Shown here one piece after another: positions 1 through 12,499 of a stretch of DNA of 64,000 bases; the stretch's first letter is position 1, and each line of letters starts with the position of its first letter. The position numbers and the translations under genes were made by a program. Source of the DNA: Cliona cf. orientalis. Its lineage: Eukaryota; Porifera; Demospongiae; Clionaida; Clionaidae. The stretch covers positions 13,852,411 through 13,916,410 of the forward strand of contig OZ005690.1 in NCBI GenBank assembly GCA_963930775.1, given 5' to 3'. The notes beneath the pieces were generated by a model. It was not told where the DNA came from and did not search any database. It worked only from the letters and a program-made list of their open reading frames with translations.

Positions 1-544
1 CCATAGAATATGCATGAAAATCAAAGCTGACTCGATCCACACACGAAATCCTCCACATGTATGTAACATGTAATGCAGCATGTTGCAAATAAGTGCACAT
101 CTGATTCAGTATTTCAGTATGCATGTTGTATGCATGTCAAAATAGTAGTAGCATATTATAGTGCACGTAGCAGCCTGGAGTAAAAGGCAAATGAACATAT
201 TTCACATATGCATACAACAACATACTTTTTCCCCATACTGAAACTGTTACATTGATGTGCATTATTATTAATACGTCAAATAGGAATTTGTTCTGTCAAC
301 ATTTTGGCTATTGATCTGACTGGGTGTTTACGTTTACAGATTATTTTCTCAACTAAACATCACAACAAGCCAGTGAACATCTGGCAAAACTAATGACTGT
401 CCATGTGGGAGGATAAACACAGCATGCATTTCTGCAAGTGCATATGGCTTAGAATAATAATGTTCAAGGAACTTGCAATTTGGAACACACTGTTAGGTAA
501 ACTCTACATACAGAGACCCACAACAATTGCCCTATATACCAGGG
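1..544. other. Non-coding, AT-rich flank
   Basis: I see no exon, domain or structural RNA here. The open frames are short, have no splice context and resemble nothing recognisable. The sequence is rich in the ATGCATG words found throughout the window. Confidence 0.5.
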
Positions 545-685
545 GTGTTGATAACTTTTTGACCAGGGGGGGGCTGAACATTTCACATGACATTGTACGT
601 AGTGGCTGCATCTATTTGATAACACTTTGCATGTGCGTGCAATTAAATTAAATATGCATAGCTAACTCTATACCATTCTTCCCAG

Positions 686-724
686 GTGGCACAATCGGAA
701 TGCTCCAGATTGTGGGATTAATTG
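686..724 (+). pseudogene. Relic signal-peptide exon of the small membrane-protein family
   Basis: A 39-nt open segment sits between TTCCCAG and GTAAGG, with good acceptor and donor context and phase 1 at both ends. Its translation contains TIGMLQIVGLI, which resembles IGMFQVAAVILL in the signal-peptide exon (41023-41062) of the intact gene at 40957-42715. No other exon of that gene is recognisable next to it, so it is called a relic. The similarity is short and the call is tentative. Confidence 0.4.
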
Positions 725-877
725 GTAAGGATCGAGTTGTAGGGTGAGCTCAACAACAGCAATGGCTATCTGGGGGGAGGGTATATACGGATATAAAAAT
801 TCAAGCTTGAATTAATTTTCTTCCAATAATCGATCGAAATATGCTCCATGATATATCCATGAGAAGAGAAGCAAAGC

Positions 878-2848
878 CAGTGCCAGGTGTACACGCACGT
901 CTCTTAGAACAACTAGCTATATGGAAAATTCATGCATGCATGTATGCAAGGGAAAATTTAATTAGCAAGCTACATATTAAATTTGTAAACTTTTTACTAA
1001 TCATGGTAGCAGAATTAGATTATAAACAATAAGTTAATTATAATAACACATTCTCAGATCAGCTTGCTAAATGGTAATCCTACCTTGCAGTGCATGATAT
1101 TACTTTATAAGGAAGACCACCAGTTGCATCCCTATTCTTGTGTGCGTACCCGGTGCCATAAGGTATCAGCATCATCCATTGACTACAAGTACAGGCCGGT
1201 GTGCTTTCGATCCTCCTAATCAATATCCATAGCCAACTTGTGTCCTAGCTCCTTCTAAAAGATGTTATTTATATTCATATATATAGCACTAGTACTATTA
1301 TGCACTACATACTGAAGAATGAAGCAGTTCTCATGCAATTCTACTAAAATCTTGAAGTTGAAGTATCCTGAGGGTTTATATATTGTCTACAGCGGCCATA
1401 TGTCAAGCCTGTCCCCTACAAAGAGCGGAAGCCACACTACTAAAATTATAGCCAGTTGGTCTCTAATGTGGTCTATGTTACTTAATAACATGCTTGTATG
1501 TTATTGCAAGTGTTATTAGCTTCTGAACATCTTATACTAGCTCGAGCTCTCTCTCATCACTAACAATGAAAATTTTATATGCCTTGCAATAATATGAATT
1601 AATTAAGTAACACATTGAGGTAGACAACCATAATGCATGCTAATAAAGGTTGTCATAGACCAGTAGGCTATAAGTATACATGTGCACAATTATTAATTTC
1701 ATGCATACCAAGAAGGTATACCATACCATAATATACCATACGACATGCTTCCACTGTAAAAATCATCGACTGTGCAAAAGGAACTATAGCCACTGCTGTT
1801 GTTGAGCTCACCCTACAAGTCAATCCTTACCAGTTAATCCCACAATCAGGAGCATTCCGATTGTCCCACCTGGGAAGAATGGTATAGAGTTAGCTATGCA
1901 TATTAATTGCATGCATGCACACACACAAAGTGTCGTCAAATAGATGTGGCCGGCTACGTACAATTAATGTCATGTGAAATGTTCAGTCCCCCCCCCCCCC
2001 CCCCCAGACTGAGCTCTAAGTGCCAGGTGTACACACATGTCTCTTAGAATAATTAAGCTATGGAAAATTTATGCATGCATACAAGAGAAAATTTAATTAG
2101 CAAGCTATGTATACATATTATAATTTTGTAAACTTTATACTAGTCATGGCAGCAGAATTAGATTATAATTACTTTATAAGGAAGACCACCAGTCGCATCC
2201 CTATCCTTGTGTGCGTACCCCGTGCCATAAGGTATCAGCATCATCCCTTGATCACAAGTACAGGTGCACTTTATTCCTAATCTAGATCCATAGCCAATGC
2301 AACTTGTGTCCTAGCTCCTTCTAAAAGATGTTATTTATATTCATAGCACTAGTACTATATGCACTACATACTGAAGAATGAAGCAGTTCTCATGCAATTC
2401 TACTAAAATCTTGAAGTTGAAGTATCCTGAGGGTTTATATATTGTCTACAGTGGCCATATGTCAAGCCTGTCCCCTACAAAGAGCGGAAGCCACACTACT
2501 AAAATTATAGCAAGTTGGTCTCTAATGTGGTCTATGTTACTTAATAATATGCTTGTATGTTATTGCAAGCATTATTAGCTTCTGGATATCTTATACTCGA
2601 ACTCTCTCTCATCACTAACAATGAAAATTTTATATGCCTTGCAATAATATGAATTAATTAAGTAACACATTGAGGTAGACAACCATAATGCATGCTAATA
2701 AAGGTTGTCATAGACCAGTAGGCTATAAGTATACATGTGCACAATTATTAATTTCATGCATACCAAGAAGGTATACCATACCATAATATACCATACGACA
2801 TGCTTCCACTGTAAAAATCATCGACTGTGCAAAAGGAACTAATGGAGG
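878..2848 (+). repeat. Direct duplication of ~0.8 kb
   Basis: Sequence at about 878-1790 is repeated at about 2022-2840 with only a few per cent difference. Shared landmarks are GCCAGGTGTACAC near the start, 'CCTGAGGGTTTATATATTG' in the middle, and 'ATCATCGACTGTGCAAAAGG' at the end. The long identical open frames at 1319-1519 and 2378-2578 are simply the two copies of one non-coding segment and have no gene signature. Diverged relatives of the central part occur near 5740 and 43120. Confidence 0.8.
1831..1869 (-). pseudogene. Inverted copy of the relic signal-peptide exon
   Basis: This is the second copy of the 39-nt exon-like segment, carried on the opposite arm of the inverted duplication. 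It keeps the CCCAG acceptor and GTAAGG donor, and encodes TIGMLLIVGLT. Retention of both splice signals in both arms suggests that it derives from a real exon. Confidence 0.4.
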
Positions 2849-3840
2849 TATAATTATTATATAAAGATAATGGTAATTATAATGTTATAAATTAATTGAG
2901 CATGCATATCTTCTCTGGTAGGCTAAGCTTCTTCTGGTGCCGTTACTGATTGGTTTAATGGTGGTCACTTATGGTAGGTATCTAGATCGGTAATTATACT
3001 TCTCTCAAAACGTTGTTGCCTCATATCTCATTCGTGTTATAATTATGATCAAGGGCTTTTGGGGTCTATAAGCCCTTGGATGTGATCTAATCCCCGAGTC
3101 CTTGGTTTTCAGCATAATAGGCAACATACATTAATTGTAGATAGTAGTCTTAGAGTATAGATAGCAGGGGTTGGTCCCCACATTATGTAAGCATTGGAAT
3201 GGGACTTTGTGTTGCATCATTGGAATGGGAATATTAATTATAGGACATGCCTATACTATTATGACTGCTACTAATTTTAGAACATTCCAAATATGGATAA
3301 ACTATTTTTGTGATCACAATACATACACAATGCTGGCGAACACTATACAAACCATGAACATTGGGGTCACCAGTGGAATCAGATTTTATTCTTAGATCAA
3401 TCTATGGCTGCTACTTATTTAATATTGTCAATCGATAGACAATATTGTAAGTAGGAGCCATAGATTATCATTAACTAGAGCAATCAAAGTGCTTATTGGA
3501 GCAACTTGGTGTGGTATTATACTTGTGGGGTACCATAAAGGGGAGATTCCCTTAATATAGGCTGCTAACCATCATGCTAGCCTAGTGGTGATTTGAAGTG
3601 GATTGCATGGCCCTTTACAATTTGTAAAGGACCAATTCACTTGATCCACAATTACCGGTATTGTGGGCAATTGATTTGCAGTGTTAATTAATTATTACAT
3701 ATATATTATACAAGCATCACAGATTGAAAACTATGAGTGTCTGCAGATATGTACTAATTACAAATTGTACCTCCCCTCACTCCCTGGCCCCTCCCACTGC
3801 CACTAAATGTACCCGAGTGCTAATCATAATGATAATAAGA
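2849..3840. other. Non-coding stretch, no gene seen
   Basis: There are no credible exons. The segment has short inverted AT-rich motifs, for example GACAATATT on both sides of 3430, and ordinary unique-looking sequence. Confidence 0.4.
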
Positions 3841-3861
3841 AAGGTGGAAATGACAACATAC

Positions 3862-4196
3862 CAAACTCCACAAGGAGCAAAATGATGACAATCAGAATCT
3901 TGAGACTTTTTCCCTGCATTTTATACGATCATATAGGGACACATGCATAATATACCGTAAATCGCAAATATTAAATATTTCATGCGATAAATTTTCGTGT
4001 TATAATTTTCGGATAAACAACCCTGTATCACATTATTGTTAATATTGCGCATGTATTTTCGTGCGTTAAGGTTTCACACAATTAACCCAGGCTGTCTGAA
4101 AGTATTTTATATTCGCGATTTACAGTAATGCATAATACCTTATGAGTGTGCATACAAACAGCAATATGACCACTACGGTCAGGATAGCCATGTACA
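3862..4196 (-). pseudogene. Relic of the small two-membrane-segment gene (exons 4 and 5)
   Basis: Two minus-strand segments match the membrane exons of the intact gene at 40957-42715. The exon-4 copy (4196-4139) encodes VYMAIL and ends in CTCATAAG before a GT donor. It is 58 nt instead of 56, so the frame shifts. The exon-5 copy (3913-3862) is 52 nt as in the intact gene, keeps the TGCAG acceptor and GTATGT donor, and encodes LKILIVIILLL. A 175-bp inverted-repeat element lies in the intron between them. With the frameshift and no recognisable exons 1-3 or 6, it is a decayed copy. Confidence 0.6.
3953..4127. mobile_element. MITE with TACCGTAAATCGC ends
   Basis: TACCGTAAATCGC at the left is mirrored by GCGATTTACAGTA at the right, and the ends include TA dinucleotides typical of TA-targeting elements. 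The inside holds TTTTCGTG words that recur in the larger element at 29955-30413. It has no coding capacity and sits in the intron of the relic gene at 3862-4196. Confidence 0.65.
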
Positions 4197-4229
4197 CTGA
4201 TGATTCAGAACCTAAAATGGATGAAATGA

Positions 4230-5119
4230 TTATGCAGAAGGCACAAAAGCTTTTATATCATATTTTCTTACATTATACTAGTTATTCCTGTCCAGTGACC
4301 AATTAATTGATGTTCGACCTGAAGTCAAGTAGTTTCAAGAATTAATTACCGTAGATCTGGAAATTTTCGTGTAAAGAAACTTCCGTATGATAAATTTTCG
4401 TGTAAAAAATTTTTCGTATCAATATACACATGTGTAGCTGCTATAGGTTTTTTTGTTTGTACTATTACAGTATAATTATAAGATAAATTCTTAGTCACTG
4501 GACATATCTCTCACAAATGGAAGGGATCAAAACAGATAATGGTTAATCACGTAAGAATGATTACTCAAGGATTACTATGTTATGTCGATCAGTACATCTA
4601 ATTATAAGCTACTTAATTGCTATGTTTGTCCCACATGGTAAACCATTGGTTTCATCACAGATGTTCACTTGTGCTGTTGTGGTGAATTGTATGTTTGTAC
4701 AAACACTCACTGACAGTTAAATCATCAGTAATGGTACGTTCAATGACATGAGATCTGGATCTACAATATAATATTACGTGCACTTCTTTCATACACTGTC
4801 TTAAATTTGCGTAGTGTGGATAGTATGTTTTGGAAACAATTATAATTAAGTGTACGTTGCACTGTGCACCGGCCTTTCTTAAAGTTTATCCTATGAGAAA
4901 TAGAGGCCTCTGAGTGACCAATCAGATCATAATATTAATTTTGTTAAGAAAAAACTCTTCTAACGATGTACGGCTTAATATTGAATCTTGTTATAGCATA
5001 GAGCTACATGCATAATATATATTATAAGCACCCTCCAAATTAATCTGAAACAGACTGCTTTAGAGATGGAGCATTTTATAATTCCTCTATAACTTAATTA
5101 GAGTGCTGTGCATTAATTA
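4230..5119. other. Non-coding stretch
   Basis: No exon can be supported. Around 4347-4420 there is an ACCGTAGATCTGG...TTTTCGTGTAAA segment resembling half of a TTTTCGTG-type element. Confidence 0.4.
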
Positions 5120-6010
5120 AATAATCCTACCTTGCATAGAGGCTAAAACGTTAATAATATTATGGAAGACAATCAGTTGGAAGGATAATATCCAGCCTGT
5201 GCCATAAGGTGCCAGTATTATTTCTCAATCACATGTACTCTATCCAAAAAGATGATAATAGTATAGTGATTACAGTCCCAATACATTACTCCCATAGGCA
5301 AGAGTACGGATTACAGCTGTAATTGTACTCTTGCTCTGTAATTGGTACTCCTGCTATAGCCTGGGGCAAATTTTATACTATTATCAATTAATCACACACT
5401 TCAATCCTCGTACAATTAGGGCAGCAACAGTACTCTTACATGTACACGTACGGCCAAATAGCACCCGCTATCGCTCGTGCTATTACTGACCATACTCGTA
5501 CAAGTAAGAGTACTGATTACTGCCCTAATTGTACTCTGAAGTGTGTGATTAATTATACTAATATTATTCATAATAGCCAGATTGAGTATAATAATATGGG
5601 AATGTAACTATTATAGAATCCTGTTCACACTATTTTATAGCAGATATTTACCTTAATAATTATTAGTTCTTTTGTTTAGATTCTCAGCATTCAATTGATT
5701 CACTAGCTGACCAGTAATAAGACTATTCTCGGTTTTAGTCTAAAGTCTTGAAGTTGAAGTGGCCTGAGGGTTTTATAGTGTCCCCGTGGCCATCGTGAAT
5801 AACATAATATTATATTATGTCTAACCTAAATCTAGCCTATAGCCTGCACGAAGATTCCAGAGCGGAAGTATCTAGACTGTTTAGGATCTGATGTATGTGG
5901 TCTGTATTGCTTAGTAACATGTTGTTGTAAGCATTATGTAAAAACTTGTTATTAATAACGTGAGCCAGCTGGTTTAAATTTCTGAACGTCTTAGATTAAT
6001 TATTCTCTTA
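5120..6010 (+). repeat. Dispersed repeat, copy related to 42830-43280
   Basis: The segment contains the CTTACCTTGCAT, GTGCCATAAGG and CTTGAAGTTGAAGT...GGCCTGAGGGTTTTATAGTG landmarks shared with 1080-1540, 2150-2600 and 42830-43280. An internal near-palindrome at about 5395-5555 (TTAATCACACACTTCA against TGAAGTGTGTGATTAA) can fold back. It is non-coding. Confidence 0.6.
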
Positions 6011-6239
6011 TAATCACTAACATAATCACAAAATTGCTTGTACAATAAAGGTTGATATTTCTATTTTAGGGGCTTAGTTATATTTTACTGATAATCTTAC
6101 AGACTGGAATTTCCATCATATAACCTTGTAATTATTGGTTGAGGTATAATATAATAAATATAATATTATACATGAAATAATACAATGTGTGTGGCTATAG
6201 ACTAATAAGTGAAATTTGACCTACTTGGTGAATGGTACC

Positions 6240-6600
6240 ATTATGATACTGAATGTCTGATATGTTTTATTTTGTTTTTTTCCGAGCATCCATCAGTATG
6301 AGCAATAACAGCTGGCTAAAGCTCACATCAGTTATCACAATGAATGTTGTCCCCACTTAACTTGTCATTAAGTCAAAATTGTTGTGTGCACATGTATGTT
6401 ATGCTATGTGGGTGTGCAGGTGGTTACAACACCATGCACAAAAAACACAGTAAGTTATTTGAGTGTTTATGTATAGGCATGTGGTTAGATCTAAACAAGC
6501 CAACACCAGTGAACACAGTAAAGTACCACAGTATTTAATTATTAGTGATATGCACGTCCAGTCACTCATTAAGAACAAACCACTATACACACCACAAGTA
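6240..6600 (+). repeat. Dispersed repeat paired with 16860-17160
   Basis: The run from CCGAGCATC...CAGTATGAGCAA through ACACCATGCACAAAAAACAC to the AACCACTATACACACCAC end is repeated at 16860-17170 with small indels. The open frames on both strands are by-products of the repeat. Confidence 0.7.
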
Positions 6601-7200
6601 TTCTTGCTATCAGATCAGCTTAGCTAACCCTTGGTGTGGCTTACTTTATAATTATAGTGTTTAAGTAACTAATAATTGGATATTCTAAGCTAATTGCATG
6701 CTGTGTGCAGTTCCCTCCATGTATTCACTCACACTCTTCCTTGTGCAAGTAGACAATATATTATTTTGAGTTGAATGGCCTATTGGACAACAAATTAGTG
6801 TTATGAAACCACACTTCTATCTGAAAAACTATCCCAGTGCTAGCTAATGGTAGCCACCTGTGAGGGAACTATTATGTAATATCAAGGGTCATATACATGT
6901 TGAGTTGAATGGAGTATTGGCCAACAAATAATATCATGAAAGCACATGCAATCTGTAAGCTATAAAAATTTAATTATCCCAGTGCTAGCTAAATGCATAG
7001 CCACCTGTGAGGGAACTATTACATGTACGCCTTTCAGTTCTAACCTCAGTGATAGAAAACTTGCTTTGTAAGTTAATTTTATAACTATATATAAGTAGGT
7101 ATTCGCCTTAATTAAAGTTTACATAAGTAGAGTGTTCAGTTGAGTAGTTGCCTACTATTGCAAGTTATAGGTGAAAGTGCATAGGCTATTGTTACTGTAT
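6601..7200 (+). repeat. Internally repeated segment (two ~140-bp units)
   Basis: The landmarks TTGAGTTGAATGG...GGCCAACAAAT and CCCAGTGCTAGCTAA...GCCACCTGTGAGGGAACTAT occur twice in direct orientation here, again at 9440-9700, and in diverged form at 43560-43680. This is the start of a repeat block shared with 43380-43740. Confidence 0.65.
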
Positions 7201-7204
7201 GTGT

Positions 7205-7622
7205 TGTATAACAACGCAAATGCGATCCCAACCCGTTCGCGATACGCCGGTACGTACGCCACCGCGATCGCTGGATGATATGGATGGGAGGGGCTGGGAG
7301 GTCAGGGGATGGGTTGCGAATGATTAGCAGGGTTAGTGTGGGAGGGGCTGGGGATGGATTGCGAATGGTTAGCAGGGTTAGTCTCTAGGGTTTGCGTATA
7401 CGTGGACTGGAGGGGCTGGGAGGTCTGGGGCTGGGTTGTGTAGGGTTTGTCTGTAAAATAGTTGAAATAACGGCTGCCAGCAGCAACAACGGTGGTGGCC
7501 GAGTGGTTGGGCTCTTATGTATGGGACGGAATAGAGCGGGTTCAAATCTTGCCGTACACTTTGATTTTTTTTTCCCTGTCGAATTTTTCTAAGTGTTGAT
7601 AGATCGCATTTGCGTCGTAACA
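7205..7622. mobile_element. Inverted-repeat element with G-rich core and tRNA-like segment
   Basis: ACGCAAATGCGATC at about 7214 is mirrored by GATCGCATTTGCGT at about 7600. Inside, 7265-7450 is a G-rich direct repeat (GGGAGGGGCTGGG units), and 7490-7560 looks like a polymerase III promoter: box A TGGCCGAGTGG, box B GGGTTCAAATC, then a run of T. No clean cloverleaf or acceptor stem can be drawn, so I treat it as a tRNA-derived insertion or chance match within a MITE, not a tRNA gene. Confidence 0.5.
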
Positions 7623-7746
7623 TGTGTGTGCATCTGAATTCCCATAATAATATTATTATATTCAGCCTCCATGTCCCTGTGTAAACAACAACATGTATTT
7701 TCCCCATGCTGAAACTGTTGTTATAATATTGATGTGCTTATATCTG

Positions 7747-7975
7747 CAGTGCATTCCGTAGGTCGGGTTTTAATTGCGAGTATCTATTAATTGCGAATTA
7801 CGAGTTTTTCTATGTTTCGCAATTATATAGATTAGCTAACATAAACATGCACGTATACTACAGTACGGTACGGGGTCGTCCATCGCAATTATTGGATTCG
7901 CAATTTGGCCTGACTTGACTGGAACGCAATTATTAAACTACGCAATTAAAACCCGTCCTACGGTATAATAACACA
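7747..7975. mobile_element. MITE with CCGTAGGTCGGGTTTTAATT ends
   Basis: The left end CCGTAGGTCGGGTTTTAATT matches, inverted, AATTAAAACCCGTCCTACGG at the right. A second full copy lies at 42356-42573, in an intron of the small membrane gene, and a truncated inverted copy at 16140-16245. The shared interior includes TACAGTACGGTACGGGGTCG. The right end abuts a TA, consistent with TA target choice. It is non-coding. Confidence 0.85.
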
Positions 7976-7979
7976 AAAG

Positions 7980-9280
7980 ATAGATAGTGCATGTTTCGTG
8001 TGATAACATAATATTATCTCTCTTAATTAGAGTCTCAAATATCTCCCACGTCTGCTTGAGAATAATAATTATGTGCCACATGATACTGTAACATGATATT
8101 CAGATCTATCTAGACCTATAGATAGCTGATAAAAAAAAAAACATAACCGCATGCAGTGAACCACGACAAACATGTTTGTATGTTTCCATCTTTTACACTA
8201 CAGTGTCATAGGTACCAGTAATATTGGTGACAAAAATAATTATTCAGACGCCTAGACAGTATATAATACACATTCTGGAATGATTTCAACAAACATGTTT
8301 GTATAATGATTATATATTATGTTTGCATAATGTTATATGTTCCCATGGATCTACTATATAAAAAATCAAAATATTGAAAGTTTTCCTTAATAGGTAATCA
8401 TGCTAATCCACATAGCAAGCACACTCATTCTTATTATACCAACACTAGTAAAATAAGAATGATACCTGCATTTTTATTTGATACCTCCCTATACGTAGCT
8501 AGTATACTAACTTAAACAATAATATGGCACACACTTTAAGTTGATGAAAATAAATTGCTACACAAAAATTTCTAACAAAATTTTTGCAAACAAAATTAAC
8601 GCAAATTACAGTAAAAACAGTAATTTAAAACCAAACATGTTTGCATGATATTGCTTCCATCAACTAGAAATTAATGCTGGGTTAGGGATTCTTATATAAT
8701 AATTAATTAATTGAATGTGAGAAATTGTCTAAAAGCTCAAAAATGGACTAAAAATCAAACACCCTACTCTACCAAATCACTCCGCAAATTTTCAAAAATG
8801 TGAATTTTCTATTGCTCATGAAATGCATTTTAAACATGTTTTTGAGATTAGGTGGGCTAACTCAACAATTGTGGGTTAGCTAGGCCACTCTGGTTCTGAG
8901 CCCTTCAATTATTATGATAGCACTAATTTTGTCAAAAATCCGAGGGGAGTGGGGAGAGGGGTGGACTTTAGCCCCCTCAGCCCCACTGTTAACTATACTC
9001 TTGCCCTTATAAGTTAATATTATAACCTTTTAAATTAGAGTTATTAAAATTTTATGGCACATGGTCTATGTTAGGCTTGTATGTTATTGCAAGCATTAAT
9101 TAAGTATTATTATTATTAGCTTCTGAACACCTTATCCTGTCTCTCTCTCATCACTAATAACGAAAAAATGCATTGCAGCGTGAATTAATTAATAAGTACA
9201 TCAATAATAATTGCTTGCGTAGACATACATATGCATGCTCTTGCTGCTGAGAACAAATTTAATAATAATTAAACCACTAA
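7980..9280. other. Non-coding stretch with small dispersed repeats
   Basis: I see no exon. AACATGTTTGTAT words recur at 8170, 8290 and 8635. The segment near 8720-8890 (GAAATTGTCTAAAA...GTGGGTTAGC) has a relative at 46830-46985. Otherwise it is AT-rich filler. Confidence 0.4.
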
Positions 9281-11303
9281 TGTAACACCACAAGCATTCT
9301 TGCTATCAGCCTTGCTTTGGTGTGGTTTGTTGATTGCTACTAATTGGATGTTCTAAGCTAATTGCATGCTGTGTGCATAAGGTTAGCTCCCTCAATGTAT
9401 TCACTCCTACTCTTCCTTGTGCAAGTATACATTATATTATTTTGAGTTGAATGGTGTATTGGCCAACAAATTAATATTATGAAAGCACACTCCTATCTGT
9501 AAGACTACTACATGTATCCCAGTGCTAGCTAATGGTAGCCACCATTGAGGGAACTATCAAGGGCTTATAGACCCCATACATGTTGAGTTTTCAATGCATG
9601 GTGTTGGCCAACAAATAAATGTTATGAAACTACAATCTATAAGCTGCAAAATTATCCTAGTGCTAGCTAATGCATGCTTAGCCGCTTGTGAAGGAACCAT
9701 TTGCCTTTCAGTTCTAACCACAGTCACCGTGATAGAAAACCTTGCTTTGCACATACCACACTATAAGTATTACCAAGACAGCTTTACTGAAAGTTAATTT
9801 ACATAAGTAAAGTGTTCAATTGAGTTTTGCCTACTAAGTTTTAGGTGAAAATGTACAGCTGGCTATTGTGTGCACTGGAATTCCCATATATATATATATT
9901 CAACCTTCATTTCCTTGTGTAAATAGATCATTATTAGCACCATTGGCTAAATGGGGTGTTGGAGCAATAAAATTAATGGGTAATAATTAATATGAAAACC
10001 ATTTTCAACCACTAATTATGGGATTGACAATCCCATTATCTGCACACTCATGTTGAATCATGCATGGCCATCTATGGAGAAGCTGTGTCCTTTATCTAAC
10101 CTTGATAATTAAAAGTTGTCATTAGCAATTTCATGGACTCTTTTCTGATAAAAAACATAGTACTCCAACAGCTGTCTAGTCATCCATTAGACTATCATTC
10201 TGTGTGTGTTACATCTCAATTTCCTGACTGAATGTATAGCTATTGTGTGCATGCACCGGAATTCCCATATATTCAGCCACCATTTCCTTGTGTTAATTAT
10301 TAGCACCATGACTAAAGGGGATGTTGAAGCAATAAATTATTAGGCCATTGAGGTAACATGAAAACCTCATTTTCAACCACTAATTTTACCATAATATATT
10401 ATTTACTCCATTATCAGTACAGTGCTCATGTTGAATCATACATAGCCACCTGTGGAGGAACTGTATCCTTTTATCTATCTAACCTCAAGGATTAAAAGTT
10501 GCCGTTGGAAGCCATTTTTATATCCTTTCTGATAGTACTCCAACAGCAGCTGCCTATTCATCCCTTAGACTATCCTTGTGTGTGTACATGTCAATTTCCT
10601 GACTGAATGTACAGCTTCAGTACAGATGGATCCATCTGTTGTTCAAGAAACACTATCAATTCTAGTGTCACATGAATTGAATTTTTCCATTATAGTATAG
10701 CTGGCCTCATGATTAGTGTATGCTGTTTGTCCCATCTGAAAAGCACACACTTTCTGTTGCATGTGCTTTCTTACGCTGTCGATGCATTTGGTTGAGAAAA
10801 CTTTATCTTAGGTTGTGCAAACGAGCATTCAAATGTATTCCATATGCTGCATTTTCTAAAGCAAAGCATTGCTCTGTGATGGGTATACATAACACTCTCT
10901 TCAACTGTGCAATTTGGACAACATAAGGTTATTAATTCAGCACTGAAAGGCTAATTATGTTTTGATAATATTCCACTAACAAGGTCCCAAGATTTGGTGA
11001 AGAAACCAGATCCATCAAAGCACGGTGAACCTTTTCTAGACAAGTTTATCAAAAGTTGTGCAGAAATATCGAAATGGGATTATTGTTATTTTGTATTCAT
11101 CAAAAAAACTACGAGTATGATCGACCAATAACATGTACAAAAAATTTTATGTTTGACGCATTCAATATAAACGCGATACTGTATACAATAATATTATTAT
11201 AATATTGGAGTTATTATAATATCCAGCAAAGGTGACTTTCAGGATGCTAGCTATAGTGTAACAGTAACATAGTAATGCCGTAGAAATGCTGTTTGTTGTT
11301 TAA

Positions 11304-11465
11304 TCCATGTTTTTCAAACCTCGCTATGATGTTTTGAGGCTGTCCGGCGTCTGTTACTAATACAGTGATTCTCCTCAGCCAAAACACTGTCTTCCGTGTA
11401 TTATGAACCTGGAATCTTGTTAGGTCAACTGTAGGGCTGATGTTTTTCCCACTAGATACCGCTCA
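11304..11465 (-). repeat. Repeat segment with a conserved open frame (copy 1)
   Basis: On the minus strand this ~150-bp segment reads without stops as ...NISPTVDLTRF...TRKTMFWLRRITV..., with close copies at 19757-19915 and 44937-45105. The frame is kept in all three copies despite substitutions, and an acceptor-like CTAG precedes it. It may be a captured exon. I do not recognise the domain. Confidence 0.45.
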
Positions 11466-11837
11466 TTTCATCGTCAACAAGACACTAGTTAATAGACTAT
11501 ACATGGTGCGATATTGTAATAAAATAGTAAGTACCTATCTGTATTATATTATACTTGGACAGGGATGTATGAAACAGGTATAATTATTATACTAGAGTAC
11601 TAGAGTATTGCATTTTTTATACATGAGCACAGCCAACTTTAAGGCCGCTGTACTGTGCATGTGTGTATACCCATGTATTTACATGTGTTGTATGTGTACC
11701 CGTCACACATATATATTTGTTGACAGTTGCTTAGCAACCAAAGTTTTTATAGGCATTTTATCGGATATATGGGAAGGGGTTGGGTCATCATAAAGTAGGC
11801 CAATGATGAACAGAGGTCAACTACCAACAAAATAGTT

Positions 11838-11910
11838 ATCTGCCAGTAATTGGGGTGCATTCGACCATGCATCTCATGCACCCCAATTACTGGCAGATAA
11901 CTATTATGTA
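11838..11910. repeat. Hairpin repeat (copy 1)
   Basis: TAGTTATCTGCCAGTAATTG and its reverse complement flank a short loop (GGTGCATTCGACCATGCATCTCATGCACC), giving arms of about 30 bp. Equivalent hairpins lie at 17360-17435 and 37605-37678, each next to the AGTTGACCTCTGTTCATCA landmark. They could form foldback structures in RNA or DNA. Confidence 0.8.
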
Positions 11911-12499
11911 CATATCCATACTCACAATGCATGTGGGATATGTACATACACGTGTGACGGGCACACATACAACACATGTACTGGTACACAAAAAATTAAA
12001 GTTGGAAAAATTGATAATTGTACTGGATTGATACATGACCCCAGCTATGTGCCCCTGAAACTGAGACTATTACACAGAACTACGCCATGTGTGTAGCTTA
12101 AATTTTGGGTAATGGTCGGTAATAGTAGAACGCTGTCCATTAAAATGACTCACAGGCTAGGTTTTGAGCCAATTGGTAATGATCGTCAACGTTGCAAGCG
12201 CGGACCTATTCTCACATTCTCAATTCGGTGAATTCTTTGCCCGTGACTCCTGATTATTTGACGACCATTACCATCAATTTAATGGCATACTCGAAGCCAT
12301 TATTCATGTTAGTTAAATCATAGTGCGTAGTCTAAATTATCTATGGTTAAATCATGATCGATAGTGGTTGAGAAAAGTTTATGCTCTTCTGCATGTATAC
12401 AGCCGTTCACACTAGCTCCCCCACGCATTCTTTTCACCAATTTAATACTACAATAACAAACTAGTGTTCAGGCCAGATAGAGGTATGTCACAAGCACAA

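Larger units (their letters stand above)
545..2006. repeat. Repeat with ~0.2-kb inverted arms
   Basis: The segment around 545-775 recurs in inverted orientation around 1795-2006. Both arms contain the words for 'TCACATGACATTGTACGTAG', 'ACCATTCTTCCCAGGTGG' and the GAGCTCAACAACAGCA end, with scattered mismatches. Each arm carries one copy of a 39-bp exon-like segment listed separately. A run of about 20 C lies at 1987-2006. The arms enclose the first copy of a direct duplication. I read it as an old inverted duplication rather than a clean transposon, because I see no target-site duplication. Confidence 0.7.
9290..12480 (+). repeat. Long non-coding repeat block, collinear with 43380-45830
   Basis: A series of landmarks appears in the same order in both blocks: TTGCTATCAGCCTTG; GCACCATTGACTAA-type units; CAGTACAGATGGATCCATC; TTTGTCCCATCTGAAAA; GGTTCACC...ATCGAAATGGGATTATTG; the TTCCGTGTATT...GGAATCTTGTTAGGTC segment; and AAATTTTGGGTAATGGTCGG. 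Parts also occur at 17160-18200 and 37400-37760. No transposase-like frame is visible. It could be a large non-autonomous element or a segmental duplication. Confidence 0.7.

Noticed and set aside
1319-2578. Two identical 66-codon frames
   Set aside because: They are copies of one non-coding direct duplication. Diverged relatives of the segment at 5740 and 43120 do not keep the frame.
7490-7565. tRNA gene
   Set aside because: Box A and box B are present, but no acceptor stem or regular cloverleaf forms, and it lies inside an inverted-repeat element.
7378-7707. 109-codon minus-strand frame
   Set aside because: It runs through the G-rich repeat and the tRNA-like segment of a mobile element; the proline-rich reading is a by-product of the repeat.
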